Below the pieces are notes generated by a model. That model ran no database searches. It was given only the letters and a program-made list of their open reading frames with translations, and was not told the origin of the DNA. A stretch of DNA of 64,000 bases from Alphaproteobacteria bacterium (GTDB lineage Bacteria > Pseudomonadota > Alphaproteobacteria > Rickettsiales > UBA998), in contig RDZH01000019.1 in NCBI GenBank assembly GCA_004293935.1, forward strand, positions 1-64,000. Reading direction: 5' to 3'. Within the stretch, counting starts at the first letter, position 1. Each line of letters opens with the position of its first letter. Shown here piece after piece: positions 38,266 to 48,837 of this stretch. A program made the translations under genes and the position numbers.

Positions 38266-38991
38266 ATGAAGAAACAAGTATATAATCGCTATTTTATTCC
38301 TACAATGCTAATATTGTCGAGTTGCATCCCCAACATCGCATATAGTGCAGAATGCATCATTGCGCGTAGCTACCATGCCAAAAATAACGCTATGCTGCAT
38401 TTTTCTCGCGCCCCGCTTGATGATGCTGAAGCGGCAACCAATGAACAAAGTTGTGCTAAAGAATGTAGGCGGCACGCTTATTACATCACGCAGCGCGATG
38501 CTACCATATTAGAAAAAAAGACGGGAACAGAAAAAGTTGAAATATCCTGTTCCTATGGTTCAGACAGTGGCGGGCGTGTGGTGGCGCAGTTTCATACAAA
38601 CAATCCAGAATCATTGACCGTGCGGGATCAACCACGACCGAAAAAGCCATCCCAAAATGCTTCACAAAATCAAAATAATTCCGTGATTGCACCGTTGCAC
38701 GAACCCGCTATCGCCCGACAACCTGTACAAGCACGCATATCTCCCCCCAGTTCACCGCCGCCTTCTAACCACATCTATGCGGATGAGGATGCGCTGGATG
38801 TTTATGAAGATAACCAAGATTATGAATATGATCATGATCACGATGATTATGATGATCAGGATTATGAGGATGATTATCATGATTATCCCGATGAGCATAA
38901 CGCACGTACACAGCAAAGCCCCAATACGAATAATCAACCACCTTATAGAAATATGCCTACAACTTTTCGTCCACTTCCTCCTAGGCAATGA
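38266..38991 (+). CDS. Hypothetical secreted protein with Asp/Tyr/His-rich low-complexity C-terminus
   Basis: Signal-peptide-like N-terminus; DVYEDNQDYEYDHDHDDYDDQDYEDDYHDYPDEHN. Confidence 0.65.
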   Translation: MKKQVYNRYFIPTMLILSSCIPNIAYSAECIIARSYHAKNNAMLHFSRAPLDDAEAATNEQSCAKECRRHAYYITQRDATILEKKTGTEKVEISCSYGSDSGGRVVAQFHTNNPESLTVRDQPRPKKPSQNASQNQNNSVIAPLHEPAIARQPVQARISPPSSPPPSNHIYADEDALDVYEDNQDYEYDHDHDDYDDQDYEDDYHDYPDEHNARTQQSPNTNNQPPYRNMPTTFRPLPPRQ

Positions 38992-39033
38992 GAGAATAGG
39001 GGGGTATTTATATGATGAGACCTCTGCATAAAT

Positions 39034-39087
39034 CGTCATACCAGCGAAGGCAGGAATCCAAATATCTGCCTTGCGCCAAGCATGACA
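39034..39087. repeat. Short palindromic repeat, family B (copy 3)
   Basis: CGTCATACCAGCGAAGGCAGGAATCCAAATATCTGCCTTGCGCCAAGCATGAC. Confidence 0.75.
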
Positions 39088-39146
39088 AACTGTCGGTTTT
39101 ATGGATGACCTTACGGGGAGTAGGGGGATGTTCTATCACTGAACAT

Positions 39147-39200
39147 TATAGTCGCTTGACATAAATAATGAGTCATTTTTATGTCAAGAAACGACTATAT
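39147..39200. repeat. Palindromic repeat, family F (copy 2)
   Basis: TATAGTCGCTTGACATAAATAATGAGTCATTTTTATGTCAAGAAACGACTATA. Confidence 0.8.
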
Positions 39201-39229
39201 ACGCTATATTATCATAGCTCAATCACTAG

Positions 39230-39375
39230 GTTCTGTTGATTTTTCTACTACTGCTGGCTGCAAATGGCATTTTGCTGTGTTTCCGCTACTCATGTACCTT
39301 AAGTACACTCCGTTGCGGTTCTCGCAAATCTGCCATTTTCGCTAGCGCATCAGCGAAAACGCAACAGAACCTATG
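39230..39375. repeat. Palindromic dispersed repeat, family A (copy 2)
   Basis: AGGTTCTGTTGATTTTTC...TTCCGCTACTCATGTACCTTAAGTACACTCCGTTGCGGTTCTC...GCGAAAACGCAACAGAACCT. Confidence 0.88.
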
Positions 39376-39441
39376 GGTAACTCGAAATATGTACTCCCCA
39401 TACATAATAAGGGGAGAGAATAAAATCTGGCAAAATCTCCT

Positions 39442-39624
39442 TTAAGAAGCTAGTTCAAGTTTTTGGAATAGTGAGACAATTTCATCTTTCATACGCAAAT
39501 TTGCTTTTTTCATCTCAATGACACGTTGTTCGTCATAATGGGGAGACTTCATTTCTTCGTGAATGGCAACTTTCAATTTTGTGCGCTTCTGTTGCAAATT
39601 TTCAATGTGTGAATCAATGCTCAT
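39442..39624 (-). CDS. DUF465 (YdcH-like) family protein
   Basis: HIENLQQKRTKLKVAIHEEMKSPHYDEQRVIEMKKANLRMKDEI. Confidence 0.88.
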   Translation of the reverse strand: MSIDSHIENLQQKRTKLKVAIHEEMKSPHYDEQRVIEMKKANLRMKDEIVSLFQKLELAS

Positions 39625-39797
39625 AGTAAAACTCCTAATGTGTTGAATAACATTACTTAAATTGAATGTCTTTTTTTACAAGACCAGCATACTATATCAT
39701 TTTTTTTCGATCTCACCAAGAACTTTTTGTAAAAAAACTGTATATAAAGCATTTTTCACTTCCAATTTGTTTAAGTTTCCTATAAATAACTTCGTTT

Positions 39798-40931
39798 ATG
39801 TTTATTTCATCGACTGAAGATTTAGCCAATTATTGCGATCACGCCTCACAAAGCGCGCATTTATTCCTTGATACTGAGTTTTTGCGGGAGCGCACTTATT
39901 ATGCGCATCTGTGTTTGATTCAGATAATTACGGATGATGGGGAAGCTGTGGCTATTGACCCCTTGGCAAAGGATATATCCTTAGAACCACTCTATGATCT
40001 TTTAGCGCAGACACATATCACCAAAATATTACATGCGTGCAGACAAGATATTGAGATTTTCGTGCAGCATATGCCGATCGTTCCTGCCCCTATCTTTGAT
40101 ACGCAAATTGCCGCGATGATCTTAGGTTTGGGTGAACAAATAGGCTATGAGGCATTGGTGCGCTATTGTTTGGGGATTGGTATCAGCAAGCACCAACAAT
40201 TTACTGATTGGAGCAAGCGTCCACTTTCCGAAGCGCAATATAATTACGCTCTGGATGATGTACGCTATTTGCGGGAATGTTATCCTATCTTGCGTCAACA
40301 ATTAGAAGCGAAAGGGCGCACCGCATGGGTGGATGATGAATCAGCCTATCTTTATGATCGCAGCCTATACCATGCAGACCCTGAAGAAGCATGGCAAAAA
40401 TTGCGCAAACGGGATAAAAAACCTCATTATCGCGCACGTTTGCAAAAGCTAGCAGCGTGGCGGGAGCGTTATGCTATGCGCAAAGATGTTCCACGTTCTC
40501 GCGTGATGCATGATGATACGTTGCAAGAAATTGCACTCACTAATCCTACTACGCTGGATGAATTGCGTCATGTGCGCAATTTGCATCGTAACCTACCTTT
40601 CCATGAAATTATGCAGATTCTGCACGAAGTGAATCTTTTGAGTGCGGATGCATGTCCTCCTAAGGAAACCTTCTACCGTGAAGAATCGGAGGATTTAGTG
40701 CTACGCGATGCACTAAAATTATTATTAAAAATCAAATCGAAGGAGCATAATGTCTCCCCTAATTTGCTCTGCTCACGAGAAATGATGGATGCTTTGGTGA
40801 ATGGTGAACCTCTGGAGCTACCAACCAATAATTGGCGTTATGACATGTTTTTCCATGAGGCCTATGCGTTTTTAGGTGGCACAACCTCTATGTGTGTGCG
40901 CGATGGAGTGTTGCATTTGTACACTACATAA
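39798..40931 (+). CDS. rnd: Ribonuclease D
   Basis: LFLDTEFLRERTYYAHLCLIQI; KILHACRQDIEIF; DWSKRPLSEAQYNYALDDVRYL; HRDC region. Confidence 0.94.
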   Translation: MFISSTEDLANYCDHASQSAHLFLDTEFLRERTYYAHLCLIQIITDDGEAVAIDPLAKDISLEPLYDLLAQTHITKILHACRQDIEIFVQHMPIVPAPIFDTQIAAMILGLGEQIGYEALVRYCLGIGISKHQQFTDWSKRPLSEAQYNYALDDVRYLRECYPILRQQLEAKGRTAWVDDESAYLYDRSLYHADPEEAWQKLRKRDKKPHYRARLQKLAAWRERYAMRKDVPRSRVMHDDTLQEIALTNPTTLDELRHVRNLHRNLPFHEIMQILHEVNLLSADACPPKETFYREESEDLVLRDALKLLLKIKSKEHNVSPNLLCSREMMDALVNGEPLELPTNNWRYDMFFHEAYAFLGGTTSMCVRDGVLHLYTT

Positions 40932-41041
40932 CGCATGGTAAACGGCTATAATATAGAAAAAGCTACTTGCATGATGCGCTTAGTTCACATATATAACATT
41001 ATGATAGCAATGTAACGGTAAGAAGTATAAGGAAGAATATT

Positions 41042-41362
41042 ATGTCTGTTAAGCACGTATCTGATAATAGTTTTCAACAAGATGTTTTGAAAGCGGATGG
41101 TTCTGTATTGGTCGATTTTTGGGCTGAGTGGTGTGGTCCGTGCCGCAATCTCTCACCCATCCTTGATCAGCTTGCTGAAGAACTCGGTGGCAAAGTGACA
41201 ATCGCTAAAGTAAATATCGATGAAAGCCCTGAAGCACCTTCCACCTATGGTGTGCGCGGTATCCCTACGATGATTTTATTCAAAAATGGGCAAGCGGTTG
41301 CCACAAAAGTTGGGGCATTGCCTAAAACACAACTGAAAGAATGGTTGGAATCGCATATTTGA
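41042..41362 (+). CDS. trxA: Thioredoxin
   Basis: [42 protein letters not shown]. Confidence 0.97.
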   Translation: MSVKHVSDNSFQQDVLKADGSVLVDFWAEWCGPCRNLSPILDQLAEELGGKVTIAKVNIDESPEAPSTYGVRGIPTMILFKNGQAVATKVGALPKTQLKEWLESHI

Positions 41363-41474
41363 TAAGCGGGTATCTATAAAAGATACTATTGTTTCTGGAT
41401 GCCAGCCTTGCGCCAAGCATGACAAGGTTTGTTAGGTTCTTGTTATGCCCTTGATAAGCGGGTATCCAGAAACT
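41361..41474. repeat. Short palindromic repeat, family B (copy 4, compound)
   Basis: GATAAGCGGGTATC...TTTCTGGATGCCAGCCTTGCGCCAAGCATGACAAGG followed by TGTTATGCCCTTGATAAGCGGGTATCCAGAAAC. Confidence 0.7.
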
Positions 41475-41492
41475 AGCATGTACGCCTTTGAT

Positions 41493-42599
41493 TCACGCTG
41501 CACATTCATAATCTTCTTCTGCATCCGATGCCACTGCACCACGAGGAGCGGGTTGATAATCTTGTGCAAGCAATGCTTCATAATAGGCGCATAAATGCTC
41601 TTTAGCTTCTTCAACATCGTTGAAACGATTAAATTGATGACGAAACTCAGCAGAATTGGGTAGCCCTGTTGAATACCAACCAATATGCTTGCGAGCAATA
41701 CGCAACCCTCCCTCACGTCCATAAAGATGCAGCATTTCTTCTAAATGTCCAAGTAAGGTAGCATATTGTATGGCCAATGTCGGATCAGCGGGTACTTCCC
41801 CTGACGCAAGATACTGCATCATCTGTGCGGGAAACCACGGACGACCATAGGTACCGCGTCCGATCATGATGCCATCTGCACCCGATGCATGAATGGCAGC
41901 ATCACCATCCGCAAAACTCGTAATATCACCATTCGCAATGACAGGCAGCGAAATAGCCTCTTTCACTGAGCGGATAAAGCCCCAATCCGCATGACCTTTA
42001 TACATCTGACAACGGGTGCGCCCGTGAATCGTGATCATCTTAATCCCGCATTCTTCAGCAATCTTTGCCAAACGCGGTGCGTTCAAACTGTTGCTATCCC
42101 ACCCCATACGCATCTTTAGTGTGACGGGAATCGATACTGCCTTTGCCGTTGCCTCTAAAATACGTGCTGCAAGCGGTTCATCGCGCATGAGGGCAGAGCC
42201 AGCAAAGCCATTGACGACTTTCTTCACGGGGCAACCAAAATTAATATCGATAATATCCGCACCCATATCCTCATTGAGCTTGGCAGCTTCTGCCATGACT
42301 TCAGGTTCACACCCTGCAAGTTGCACTGCCATAGGATATTCATGTTCGCTACGCTGCGCCATACGCAAGGAATTTTTCGTTTGCAAAATCATTGCTTTTG
42401 AGGCAATCATTTCCGATACGACCATGCCCACCCCAAATTGTTTGACAAGGCGACGAAAAGGCAGATCCGATACGCCTGTCATTGGGGCAAGAATCACAGG
42501 ATGTTCAATACGGATAGTGTTGCCAATCGTCATAGGAGCGAGGCGTGGGGTAGGGGTGATGGTTTCAGCGAAATGAGTCGATTCCATAGTATGTATCAT
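41493..42599 (-). CDS. dusB: tRNA-dihydrouridine synthase (DusB-like)
   Basis: [72 protein letters not shown]. Confidence 0.95.
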   Translation of the reverse strand: MIHTMESTHFAETITPTPRLAPMTIGNTIRIEHPVILAPMTGVSDLPFRRLVKQFGVGMVVSEMIASKAMILQTKNSLRMAQRSEHEYPMAVQLAGCEPEVMAEAAKLNEDMGADIIDINFGCPVKKVVNGFAGSALMRDEPLAARILEATAKAVSIPVTLKMRMGWDSNSLNAPRLAKIAEECGIKMITIHGRTRCQMYKGHADWGFIRSVKEAISLPVIANGDITSFADGDAAIHASGADGIMIGRGTYGRPWFPAQMMQYLASGEVPADPTLAIQYATLLGHLEEMLHLYGREGGLRIARKHIGWYSTGLPNSAEFRHQFNRFNDVEEAKEHLCAYYEALLAQDYQPAPRGAVASDAEEDYECAA

Positions 42600-42659
42600 G
42601 AAAAAAGTTGTATATTATCACACTATATACTACAAACCGAGCAAAGGTGCTAGCATAGA

Positions 42660-43850
42660 ATGAATCCAACCATCGCAATCATTATCGTGGCAGGGGGAAC
42701 AGGAACGCGTTATGACGCGCACTTGCCCAAGCAATATCATGTTTTGGCAGGGAAAACCGTGCTAGAACATACGATGCATTATGCACATCATGCCCTGCCT
42801 GATGCACGCATGGTGCTGGTGACGCACCCTCAACATCATGATTATTATGCATCTCTTGTTCTGCCCGAACATATACGAGTTGATGGCGGGGAAACTCGTC
42901 AAGCATCTGTGTATGCGGGGTTATGTGCGCTTGCGCATAATCCGCCCGAGTTCATCTTGATTCATGATGCCGCACGTCCGTTTTTAACTCATGCCGTTGC
43001 GCATCGTCTGGTGCAGGGATTGCAGCACCATCATGCGGTGATTCCCGTGCTTCCTCTAGTCGATACGATGAAGCGGATCGATGCGGATGCGTGTGTGATA
43101 ACCACGGAAGATCGTCGCCAATTAGTCGCGGTACAAACCCCGCAAGCCTTCCATTATGCCACCATCAAAGCCCTACATGATCACGCATTGCACCATAATG
43201 CAACAGATGATGCGGCATTGTGTGAAGAAGCAGGCGTGAAGGTTGCCACCATCGTAGGAGACAATGCTTTGTTCAAAATCACCACCCAAGAAGATATGCA
43301 ACGCGCACAGCATTATCTTATGCCGTCTTATCCCACATTACGCACAGGCATGGGCTATGATGTTCATCGTTTGCTTGCCTATGATGATGATGTGCCGATT
43401 GAGGCGCGCCATATTATTCTAGGGGGTATAAAAATCCCACATACGCATTATTTATCAGGTCATTCTGATGCGGATGTGTTGTTACATGCCCTTACTGATG
43501 CCATTTTAGGGGCGGCGTGCGCGGGGGATATTGGGGATCATTTTCCGCCTACCAATCCCGCTTTTGCAGGGATGGATTCGCGCATATTCGTGCATGAAGC
43601 AATGCGGCAATTATCCATGCGCGGGGGAAGAATAGCCCATGCCGATATGACGATTCTATGTGAAGCACCCAAAATCACCCCCCATAAAGTAGCAATGAAT
43701 GAGGCAATCGCTCAGATGCTTGGCATTGCTACGTCGTGTGTGAATGTCAAAGCCACCACCACAGAAGGCTTAGGTTTTGAAGGCAGGCGTGAAGGCATTG
43801 CAGCGCAAGCTGTGGTGAGCGCAATCTTTGATGGGGGAGTGAAAAACTAG
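42660..43850 (+). CDS. ispDF: Bifunctional IspD/IspF (MEP pathway)
   Basis: IIVAGGTGTRYDAHLPKQYHVLAGKTVLEHT (IspD) fused to RTGMGYDVHRLL...ILGGIKIPHTHYLSGHSDADVLLHALTDAILGA (IspF). Confidence 0.97.
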   Translation: MNPTIAIIIVAGGTGTRYDAHLPKQYHVLAGKTVLEHTMHYAHHALPDARMVLVTHPQHHDYYASLVLPEHIRVDGGETRQASVYAGLCALAHNPPEFILIHDAARPFLTHAVAHRLVQGLQHHHAVIPVLPLVDTMKRIDADACVITTEDRRQLVAVQTPQAFHYATIKALHDHALHHNATDDAALCEEAGVKVATIVGDNALFKITTQEDMQRAQHYLMPSYPTLRTGMGYDVHRLLAYDDDVPIEARHIILGGIKIPHTHYLSGHSDADVLLHALTDAILGAACAGDIGDHFPPTNPAFAGMDSRIFVHEAMRQLSMRGGRIAHADMTILCEAPKITPHKVAMNEAIAQMLGIATSCVNVKATTTEGLGFEGRREGIAAQAVVSAIFDGGVKN

Positions 43851-43966
43851 GAACTTACCCATGAGGAATTATCCTATAATGATTATTATGGAAAGTGAAA
43901 TTGATAGCGCGTAGCGATAGGTTCGTTAAAGAACCTATCAGCTAGGTCGCGCTATAACTATAGGAA

Positions 43967-44479
43967 CTATGGCACAAGATTATAGAGCAAAAAGAATATA
44001 TCATTATTATAATGCATTTGGCAGAGCAATTCTAACATGAAAAAGAGAATAATTCCGTAGATTCCAGCAAGCATATCATCCACCATGATGCCGAGTCCGC
44101 CAGATAATTTGCGATCTGCCCATGATACGGGATAAGGCTTCGTTATATCAAATAAGCGAAATAATATGAATCCGATAGCATAGGCGGTGATCGATAATGG
44201 CATAATAGAGAGCACAAGCCACTGACCTGCCACTTCATCAATCACTACTTCTTTCGGGTCTTTGCTGGTGGCGCAATCAAGTTTAAGGTATTGATCAGAA
44301 ATAATAATTCCAGCAAAAAAGATACCCCATGATGCCCAAAATACACTATGCGCACCCCACATATCATGCATAATCCATGCACAAGGCAAGGCAGCAAGCG
44401 AACCCCATGTGCCTGATGCAAACGGCATTTTTCCTGAATAAAACCATGTTGCAAGGGCTGTAATAATGTGTTTTTTCAT
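43967..44479 (-). CDS. pgpA: Phosphatidylglycerophosphatase A
   Basis: GSLAALPCAWIM; DPKEVVIDEVAGQWLVL; RLFDITKPYPVSWADRKLSGGLGIMVDDMLAGIYG. Confidence 0.95.
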   Translation of the reverse strand: MKKHIITALATWFYSGKMPFASGTWGSLAALPCAWIMHDMWGAHSVFWASWGIFFAGIIISDQYLKLDCATSKDPKEVVIDEVAGQWLVLSIMPLSITAYAIGFILFRLFDITKPYPVSWADRKLSGGLGIMVDDMLAGIYGIILFFMLELLCQMHYNNDIFFLLYNLVP

Positions 44480-44574
44480 AAGGGATCGTGGCGTTACTTT
44501 GTTATATACATAAAACGCGCCATATGATACTAAAACTATACTAAAGTCAAGCGAGTTATGCTTGAAGATTGCGT

Positions 44575-45549
44575 CTAAATTGCTAGTATACGCTCCGCCA
44601 ACCGATTAGCACTCAGCCACACTTCTTCAATGCGCGATCCTGATGCCCAATCACTGGTTGCGGCGATGCCGTGCCTAGCATCAAGATAAAAACACATATC
44701 TCCTTTCCTATCCTCAATCACCGCATATTTCCAGCGATGCGTCGAGAGATAATCTGCACCCGCACTATCAATGGCTGTGAGAGCCATAAACTGTTCTACC
44801 AGCATTTTTTGTGCTTCTTGCATATCGCAATCACTATGTTCATCTGCCCAATGATTGCTTGAATGAACAAGAATAGAGGTAACGTCCTTATTCCGCTGTG
44901 GCTTCGTAGAATTGATGATAATCCACTCAATCGGATTATTGCGTACTTTTGCTGCAATCCACTGCTTATTCCATGGTCTGTTAAAGCCAATCATCAATGA
45001 ATAACAGCCATGCATAGGCGCGCCATGAAGCGGTGTTTCGGTGTGAAATAAGGTTTGTGTTTGTGCAAGCGGAGCGGTGGAAATCACCCAATCATATGCA
45101 CCTAAAGGCGTGCCTTGTTTATCCTGCAGTTCCCAAAAATCTGACTGCTTGCGCGTTAGTGGCGCGACTTCACAAGAAAGCCGCACATCAAGCCCTTGCC
45201 CTAATTGTTTGCATACACTATTCATGTTCGGTGTAGCCACCCAATGAGGTTCAAACCATAAGCGTTTTGTCGCTTTTTTTCCGAGTTCCAAATTAATGAC
45301 TTTGCCATGCCACTCAGCAACCAACCCGTCTTCGATATAGGGTTGCAAAAAAGATTGGAACTCGTGCGTGCGTGCCGTAAAATAGGGCGCACCATGGTCA
45401 AAATAAAACGGATCGGCGTAGCGCGTACTCATACGCCCACCGACACCGCGTGCTTTTTCAAAAATAGTAACATGAGCATGTTCTTTGAGTTTTTGCCCGA
45501 GCGTAAGCCCTGATATTCCTGCACCAATAATCGCAATATTCTTTTTCAT
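44575..45549 (-). CDS. Renalase-like FAD-dependent amine oxidase/NAD(P)-binding protein
   Basis: [61 protein letters not shown]. Confidence 0.9.
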   Translation of the reverse strand: MKKNIAIIGAGISGLTLGQKLKEHAHVTIFEKARGVGGRMSTRYADPFYFDHGAPYFTARTHEFQSFLQPYIEDGLVAEWHGKVINLELGKKATKRLWFEPHWVATPNMNSVCKQLGQGLDVRLSCEVAPLTRKQSDFWELQDKQGTPLGAYDWVISTAPLAQTQTLFHTETPLHGAPMHGCYSLMIGFNRPWNKQWIAAKVRNNPIEWIIINSTKPQRNKDVTSILVHSSNHWADEHSDCDMQEAQKMLVEQFMALTAIDSAGADYLSTHRWKYAVIEDRKGDMCFYLDARHGIAATSDWASGSRIEEVWLSANRLAERILAI

Positions 45550-45692
45550 ACACACTTCGTCTTCTTACATTTATCTGAACAATATTTGACTTCATCCCAC
45601 GCTTTTTCCCATTTTTTGCGCCATGCAAAAGGTCTGCCACAACGTGCGCATATCTTGGTTGGAAGATGTTGTTTTTTAACCCCCCTAGGCAT
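45546..45692 (-). CDS. DUF2256 zinc-ribbon-like small protein
   Basis: Own translation [52 protein letters not shown] overlap with downstream gene; absent from ORF track. Confidence 0.93.
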   Translation of the reverse strand: MPRGVKKQHLPTKICARCGRPFAWRKKWEKAWDEVKYCSDKCKKTKCV

Positions 45693-45712
45693 CGAATCCT
45701 CTTAGTGCTTTG

Positions 45713-46576
45713 TTAAAAATCGCGTCCTGAATTGCCTCGCCCTCTATCTTGATCACCGATAGTTTGCCCCGTATGTTTACCAACGATATTCAGCCCTTGT
45801 GCTGCCATGCGTTTCACCATGTCACGTGATTGTTCATAGACCATTAGTTGGCTAGTTGCAAAACGCATCCCTGCTTTATTCATCTCTGTGACATCATTGC
45901 GTATATATTCACGCGTCTGTTGCACTGCCCCGATTGCCCCCTGCACTTCCGATTTGTTTGGTGCGCCTTTTGCCAACATCTGTACTAATTTGCGCTTCAA
46001 CCCTTCATGCTCCAATTCTTGCGCACCGCGCATGACTTGCTGCACACCAATCGTTCCTTGGGCAAATTGTTTGAGCATCTGCTCAAGACGGTAGCAATCT
46101 TCCAGCATCACATTCGATTCTTCTTTACGCGCTCGGATGTTATCTTCCATGAAATCCACCATGATCGCAGCAAAATAGACGGTATAATCCTTATAATAAT
46201 CCCCTAATTGTTGCTTTACTTGCCGATCAGGACGTTGCTCAGCATGATGTTGATGATACACTGTGAGGGCATCGGATACGGAAAAATGGTGATCCCCCCT
46301 GCCCGCCACCAATGGGCGGCTACTAATCAACCGTAGCATCTCAATATCATAAGCAAGCCGTTCAGCAGAAAGACGCGAATCTTTGCTGAGTCCGTTCAAA
46401 TAATCATTGCCAAGGGCGCGTACCGCATCATGATAATAATCAATACGCGGACGAAAATCCCCCTCATGCCCATAAATTTGATGCTGCCGTTCCAGCATGT
46501 TAATCTGCTCATATTTCGCAATAATTAAAGGGAGTAAGGCGTGACGATCGGACATAATGATAAGTATATACCACAT
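45713..46576 (-). CDS. Hypothetical protein (start likely MSDRHALLP)
   Basis: 287-aa intact ORF, helical composition. Confidence 0.55.
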   Translation of the reverse strand: MWYILIIMSDRHALLPLIIAKYEQINMLERQHQIYGHEGDFRPRIDYYHDAVRALGNDYLNGLSKDSRLSAERLAYDIEMLRLISSRPLVAGRGDHHFSVSDALTVYHQHHAEQRPDRQVKQQLGDYYKDYTVYFAAIMVDFMEDNIRARKEESNVMLEDCYRLEQMLKQFAQGTIGVQQVMRGAQELEHEGLKRKLVQMLAKGAPNKSEVQGAIGAVQQTREYIRNDVTEMNKAGMRFATSQLMVYEQSRDMVKRMAAQGLNIVGKHTGQTIGDQDRGRGNSGRDF

Positions 46577-46597
46577 AGGGCAATGATTGCAATAGGA

Positions 46598-47068
46598 CTA
46601 TGCCTCACGATGATAAGGATGCCCTGAAAGGATGCACTGCGCACGGTAGAGTTGCTCTGCAAGCAACCCACGCACCAATAGATGCGGCCATGTCATCGCC
46701 CCGAAGGATAACATCACCGTCGAAGAAGGCAACATGGTTTTATCCAACCCGACATCACCACCAATCAAAAAAGCAGTGTTGCGCGTTCCCGTATCGCGCC
46801 ATCCCCCAAGCATCTGTGCAAAATGGGAACTTGTCATAGTGCGTCCTGTTTCATCGAGTACGATGATCTGCTCAGCACGCAAGGTTTTTGCAGCATCGAG
46901 CAATAATTGCGTATCATGCGTTTGCTGTTGTGCGCGTGTGGGATAATGCGTGCTTTCATATTCTTTAAGCATAATCTTCCACTGACTACGCGCCACATAA
47001 TGCTCAAATAATTCACGTTCGCGTGCTTGCTTTTTCCATTTTCCCAGCGTGAGAATCGTACAGTGCAT
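46598..47068 (-). CDS. rlmH: 23S rRNA (pseudouridine1915-N3)-methyltransferase
   Basis: IIVLDETGRTMTSSHFAQML; TAFLIGGDVGLDKTMLPSSTVMLSFGAMTWPHLLVRGLLAEQLYRAQCILSGHPYHRE. Confidence 0.95.
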   Translation of the reverse strand: MHCTILTLGKWKKQARERELFEHYVARSQWKIMLKEYESTHYPTRAQQQTHDTQLLLDAAKTLRAEQIIVLDETGRTMTSSHFAQMLGGWRDTGTRNTAFLIGGDVGLDKTMLPSSTVMLSFGAMTWPHLLVRGLLAEQLYRAQCILSGHPYHREA

Positions 47069-47069
47069 A

Positions 47070-48494
47070 TTAAGTAGATAGCCCTATTAGGGGGCAACCT
47101 TCCACCGCATCTGTGGCAAGTGTTGCCACGGGATAGGCGCAATAATCCGCTGCATAATAGGCACTTGGGCGATAATTCCCACTATGCCCCGGCCCACCGA
47201 ACGGAGAACTGCTTGCAGCTCCCGTAGTTGGGCGGTTGCGGTTAAGAATGCCTGCACGCAAATGACGATAGGCATAATCCCAATAGGCATCATCATCGGT
47301 GATCACCCCTGCGGAAAGTCCGTAAGCGGTAGCATTGGCAACACGCACGGCTTCCTCGCCATCTGCCACGCGGATAATCTGCAATAACGGGCCAAATACT
47401 TCTTCATCTTCAATGCCGTCAATGCCCGTGACATCAAGCAATCCTGCCGTAAGGAACGGGCGATCCGCAATGGTGCGCTCCGCCTTATGCAAGAGTTTTG
47501 CCCCACGTGCAATGAGTGCTTCTTGCGCGTTTAATACTGCATCGGCTTGTGTGTTATTAATCAGTGCTGCCATATAAGGCTCAGGGGTAGCGAAGGCATC
47601 ACCCACGGTTAAACGCCCTGTTACATCCTGCAATGCTGCAATCACCTTATCCCCTTGCGCTCCTACAGGTACAATTAAGCGGCGCGCACAGGTGCAACGC
47701 TGCCCCGACGATGCAAAAGCGGATTCCACAATCAGTTGTGCGGCTTTGTACGCATCATCGGCATGGTGCGCAATAAGCGGGTTGTTGCCCCCCATCTCTA
47801 GTGCTAACATCACTTCGGGTCGTCCGCTTAAGGCTTTATGAATTGCCTTGCCTGTGGCATAGCTGCCTGTAAATAATACCCCAGAAATGCTTGGATGCTG
47901 CACTAATGCTTCTCCTTGTGCGCGTCCCCCTTGCACACACTGCACCACATCTGTGGGGAATCCTGCTTCATGGAATAATTCAACAATCAGCGCACCACAT
48001 GCAGGCGTTTGTTCGCTAGGTTTAAGAATCACGACATTGCCTGCAAGCAATGCGGGTACTATATGCCCATTGGGTAAATGCATGGGGAAATTATATGGTC
48101 CAAACACCGCCATCACACCGATCGGTCGATGCGTCACACGGCGTTGTATGCCACCATCCATAGTGCTATTCGTCTCGCCTGTGCGTTGATGATATGCTTC
48201 GATGGAAATTGCTACCTTAGAGATCATCACCCCTGCTTCAGCCTTCGCATCGCGCAGCACTTTACCATTTTCTTTAGCAATAAGATGTTCAATTTCTTCG
48301 CGGCGTGCTTTCACGCGTTCTGCATAACGCTGCAAGAGTTCGATACGTTCGTCTAGTGTTGTATGCGACCATGGCGTGAATGCGGTGCGCGCACGATCCA
48401 CTATGTCATTCATCGCAGATAATGGCGTTTCATCACCGCGCCATATCTCATCTCCCGTTGCGGGATTATAAGAGGATAATATCGTCATGCGCAA
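47070..48494 (-). CDS. astD: Aldehyde dehydrogenase, succinylglutamate-semialdehyde dehydrogenase-like
   Basis: NPATGDEIWRGDETPLSAM; KVAISIEAYHQRTGE; LEMGGNNPLIAHHADD; GQRCTCARRLIVP. Confidence 0.85.
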   Translation of the reverse strand: MRMTILSSYNPATGDEIWRGDETPLSAMNDIVDRARTAFTPWSHTTLDERIELLQRYAERVKARREEIEHLIAKENGKVLRDAKAEAGVMISKVAISIEAYHQRTGETNSTMDGGIQRRVTHRPIGVMAVFGPYNFPMHLPNGHIVPALLAGNVVILKPSEQTPACGALIVELFHEAGFPTDVVQCVQGGRAQGEALVQHPSISGVLFTGSYATGKAIHKALSGRPEVMLALEMGGNNPLIAHHADDAYKAAQLIVESAFASSGQRCTCARRLIVPVGAQGDKVIAALQDVTGRLTVGDAFATPEPYMAALINNTQADAVLNAQEALIARGAKLLHKAERTIADRPFLTAGLLDVTGIDGIEDEEVFGPLLQIIRVADGEEAVRVANATAYGLSAGVITDDDAYWDYAYRHLRAGILNRNRPTTGAASSSPFGGPGHSGNYRPSAYYAADYCAYPVATLATDAVEGCPLIGLST

Positions 48495-48581
48495 AAAGAT
48501 GAACTATTTCTATCCTAGATGCAAGTATTTTATTGGCATGATTGTTCATTTCTTGGCACGTTCATCATACATCGTAGTTTC

Positions 48582-48653
48582 CGTCATAGTTGGCGTAAGG
48601 CTGGCATCCAGTCAAAATGGTTATCTGGACTCCTGCCTTACGTCAAGAGTGAC
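48582..48653. repeat. Short palindromic repeat, family B (copy 5)
   Basis: CGTCATAGTTGGCGTAAGGCTGGCATCCAG...CTGGACTCCTGCCTTACGTCAAGAGTGACG. Confidence 0.75.
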
Positions 48654-48673
48654 GAATTTTATTGCGAATCATC

Positions 48674-48727
48674 TCACCCCCCTCATGCGATAGGAATGGG
48701 TTACTCTCCCGCCTGCAGGGGAGTCCA
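48674..48727. repeat. Dispersed GC-rich palindromic repeat, family E (copy 2)
   Basis: CCCCCCTCATGCGATAGGAATGGGTTACTCTCCCGCCTGCAGGGGAG. Confidence 0.6.
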
Positions 48728-48837
48728 AGAATCAAGGTTTTTCAACGAAAAACCGCAGATGATTGGGTAGGGGGGATAGAATGCACCCCCACAGTGCAGC
48801 ATCAGATTTCTTTGTCAAAATCTATGCATCCACAATG

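Noticed and set aside
38752-39039. 95-aa Ile-rich 'membrane' ORF (-)
   Set aside because: Antisense of the Asp-codon-rich tract (GAT/ATC), not a real membrane protein.
42031-42576. 181-aa ORF (+) inside dusB
   Set aside because: Antisense shadow ORF of a conserved enzyme.
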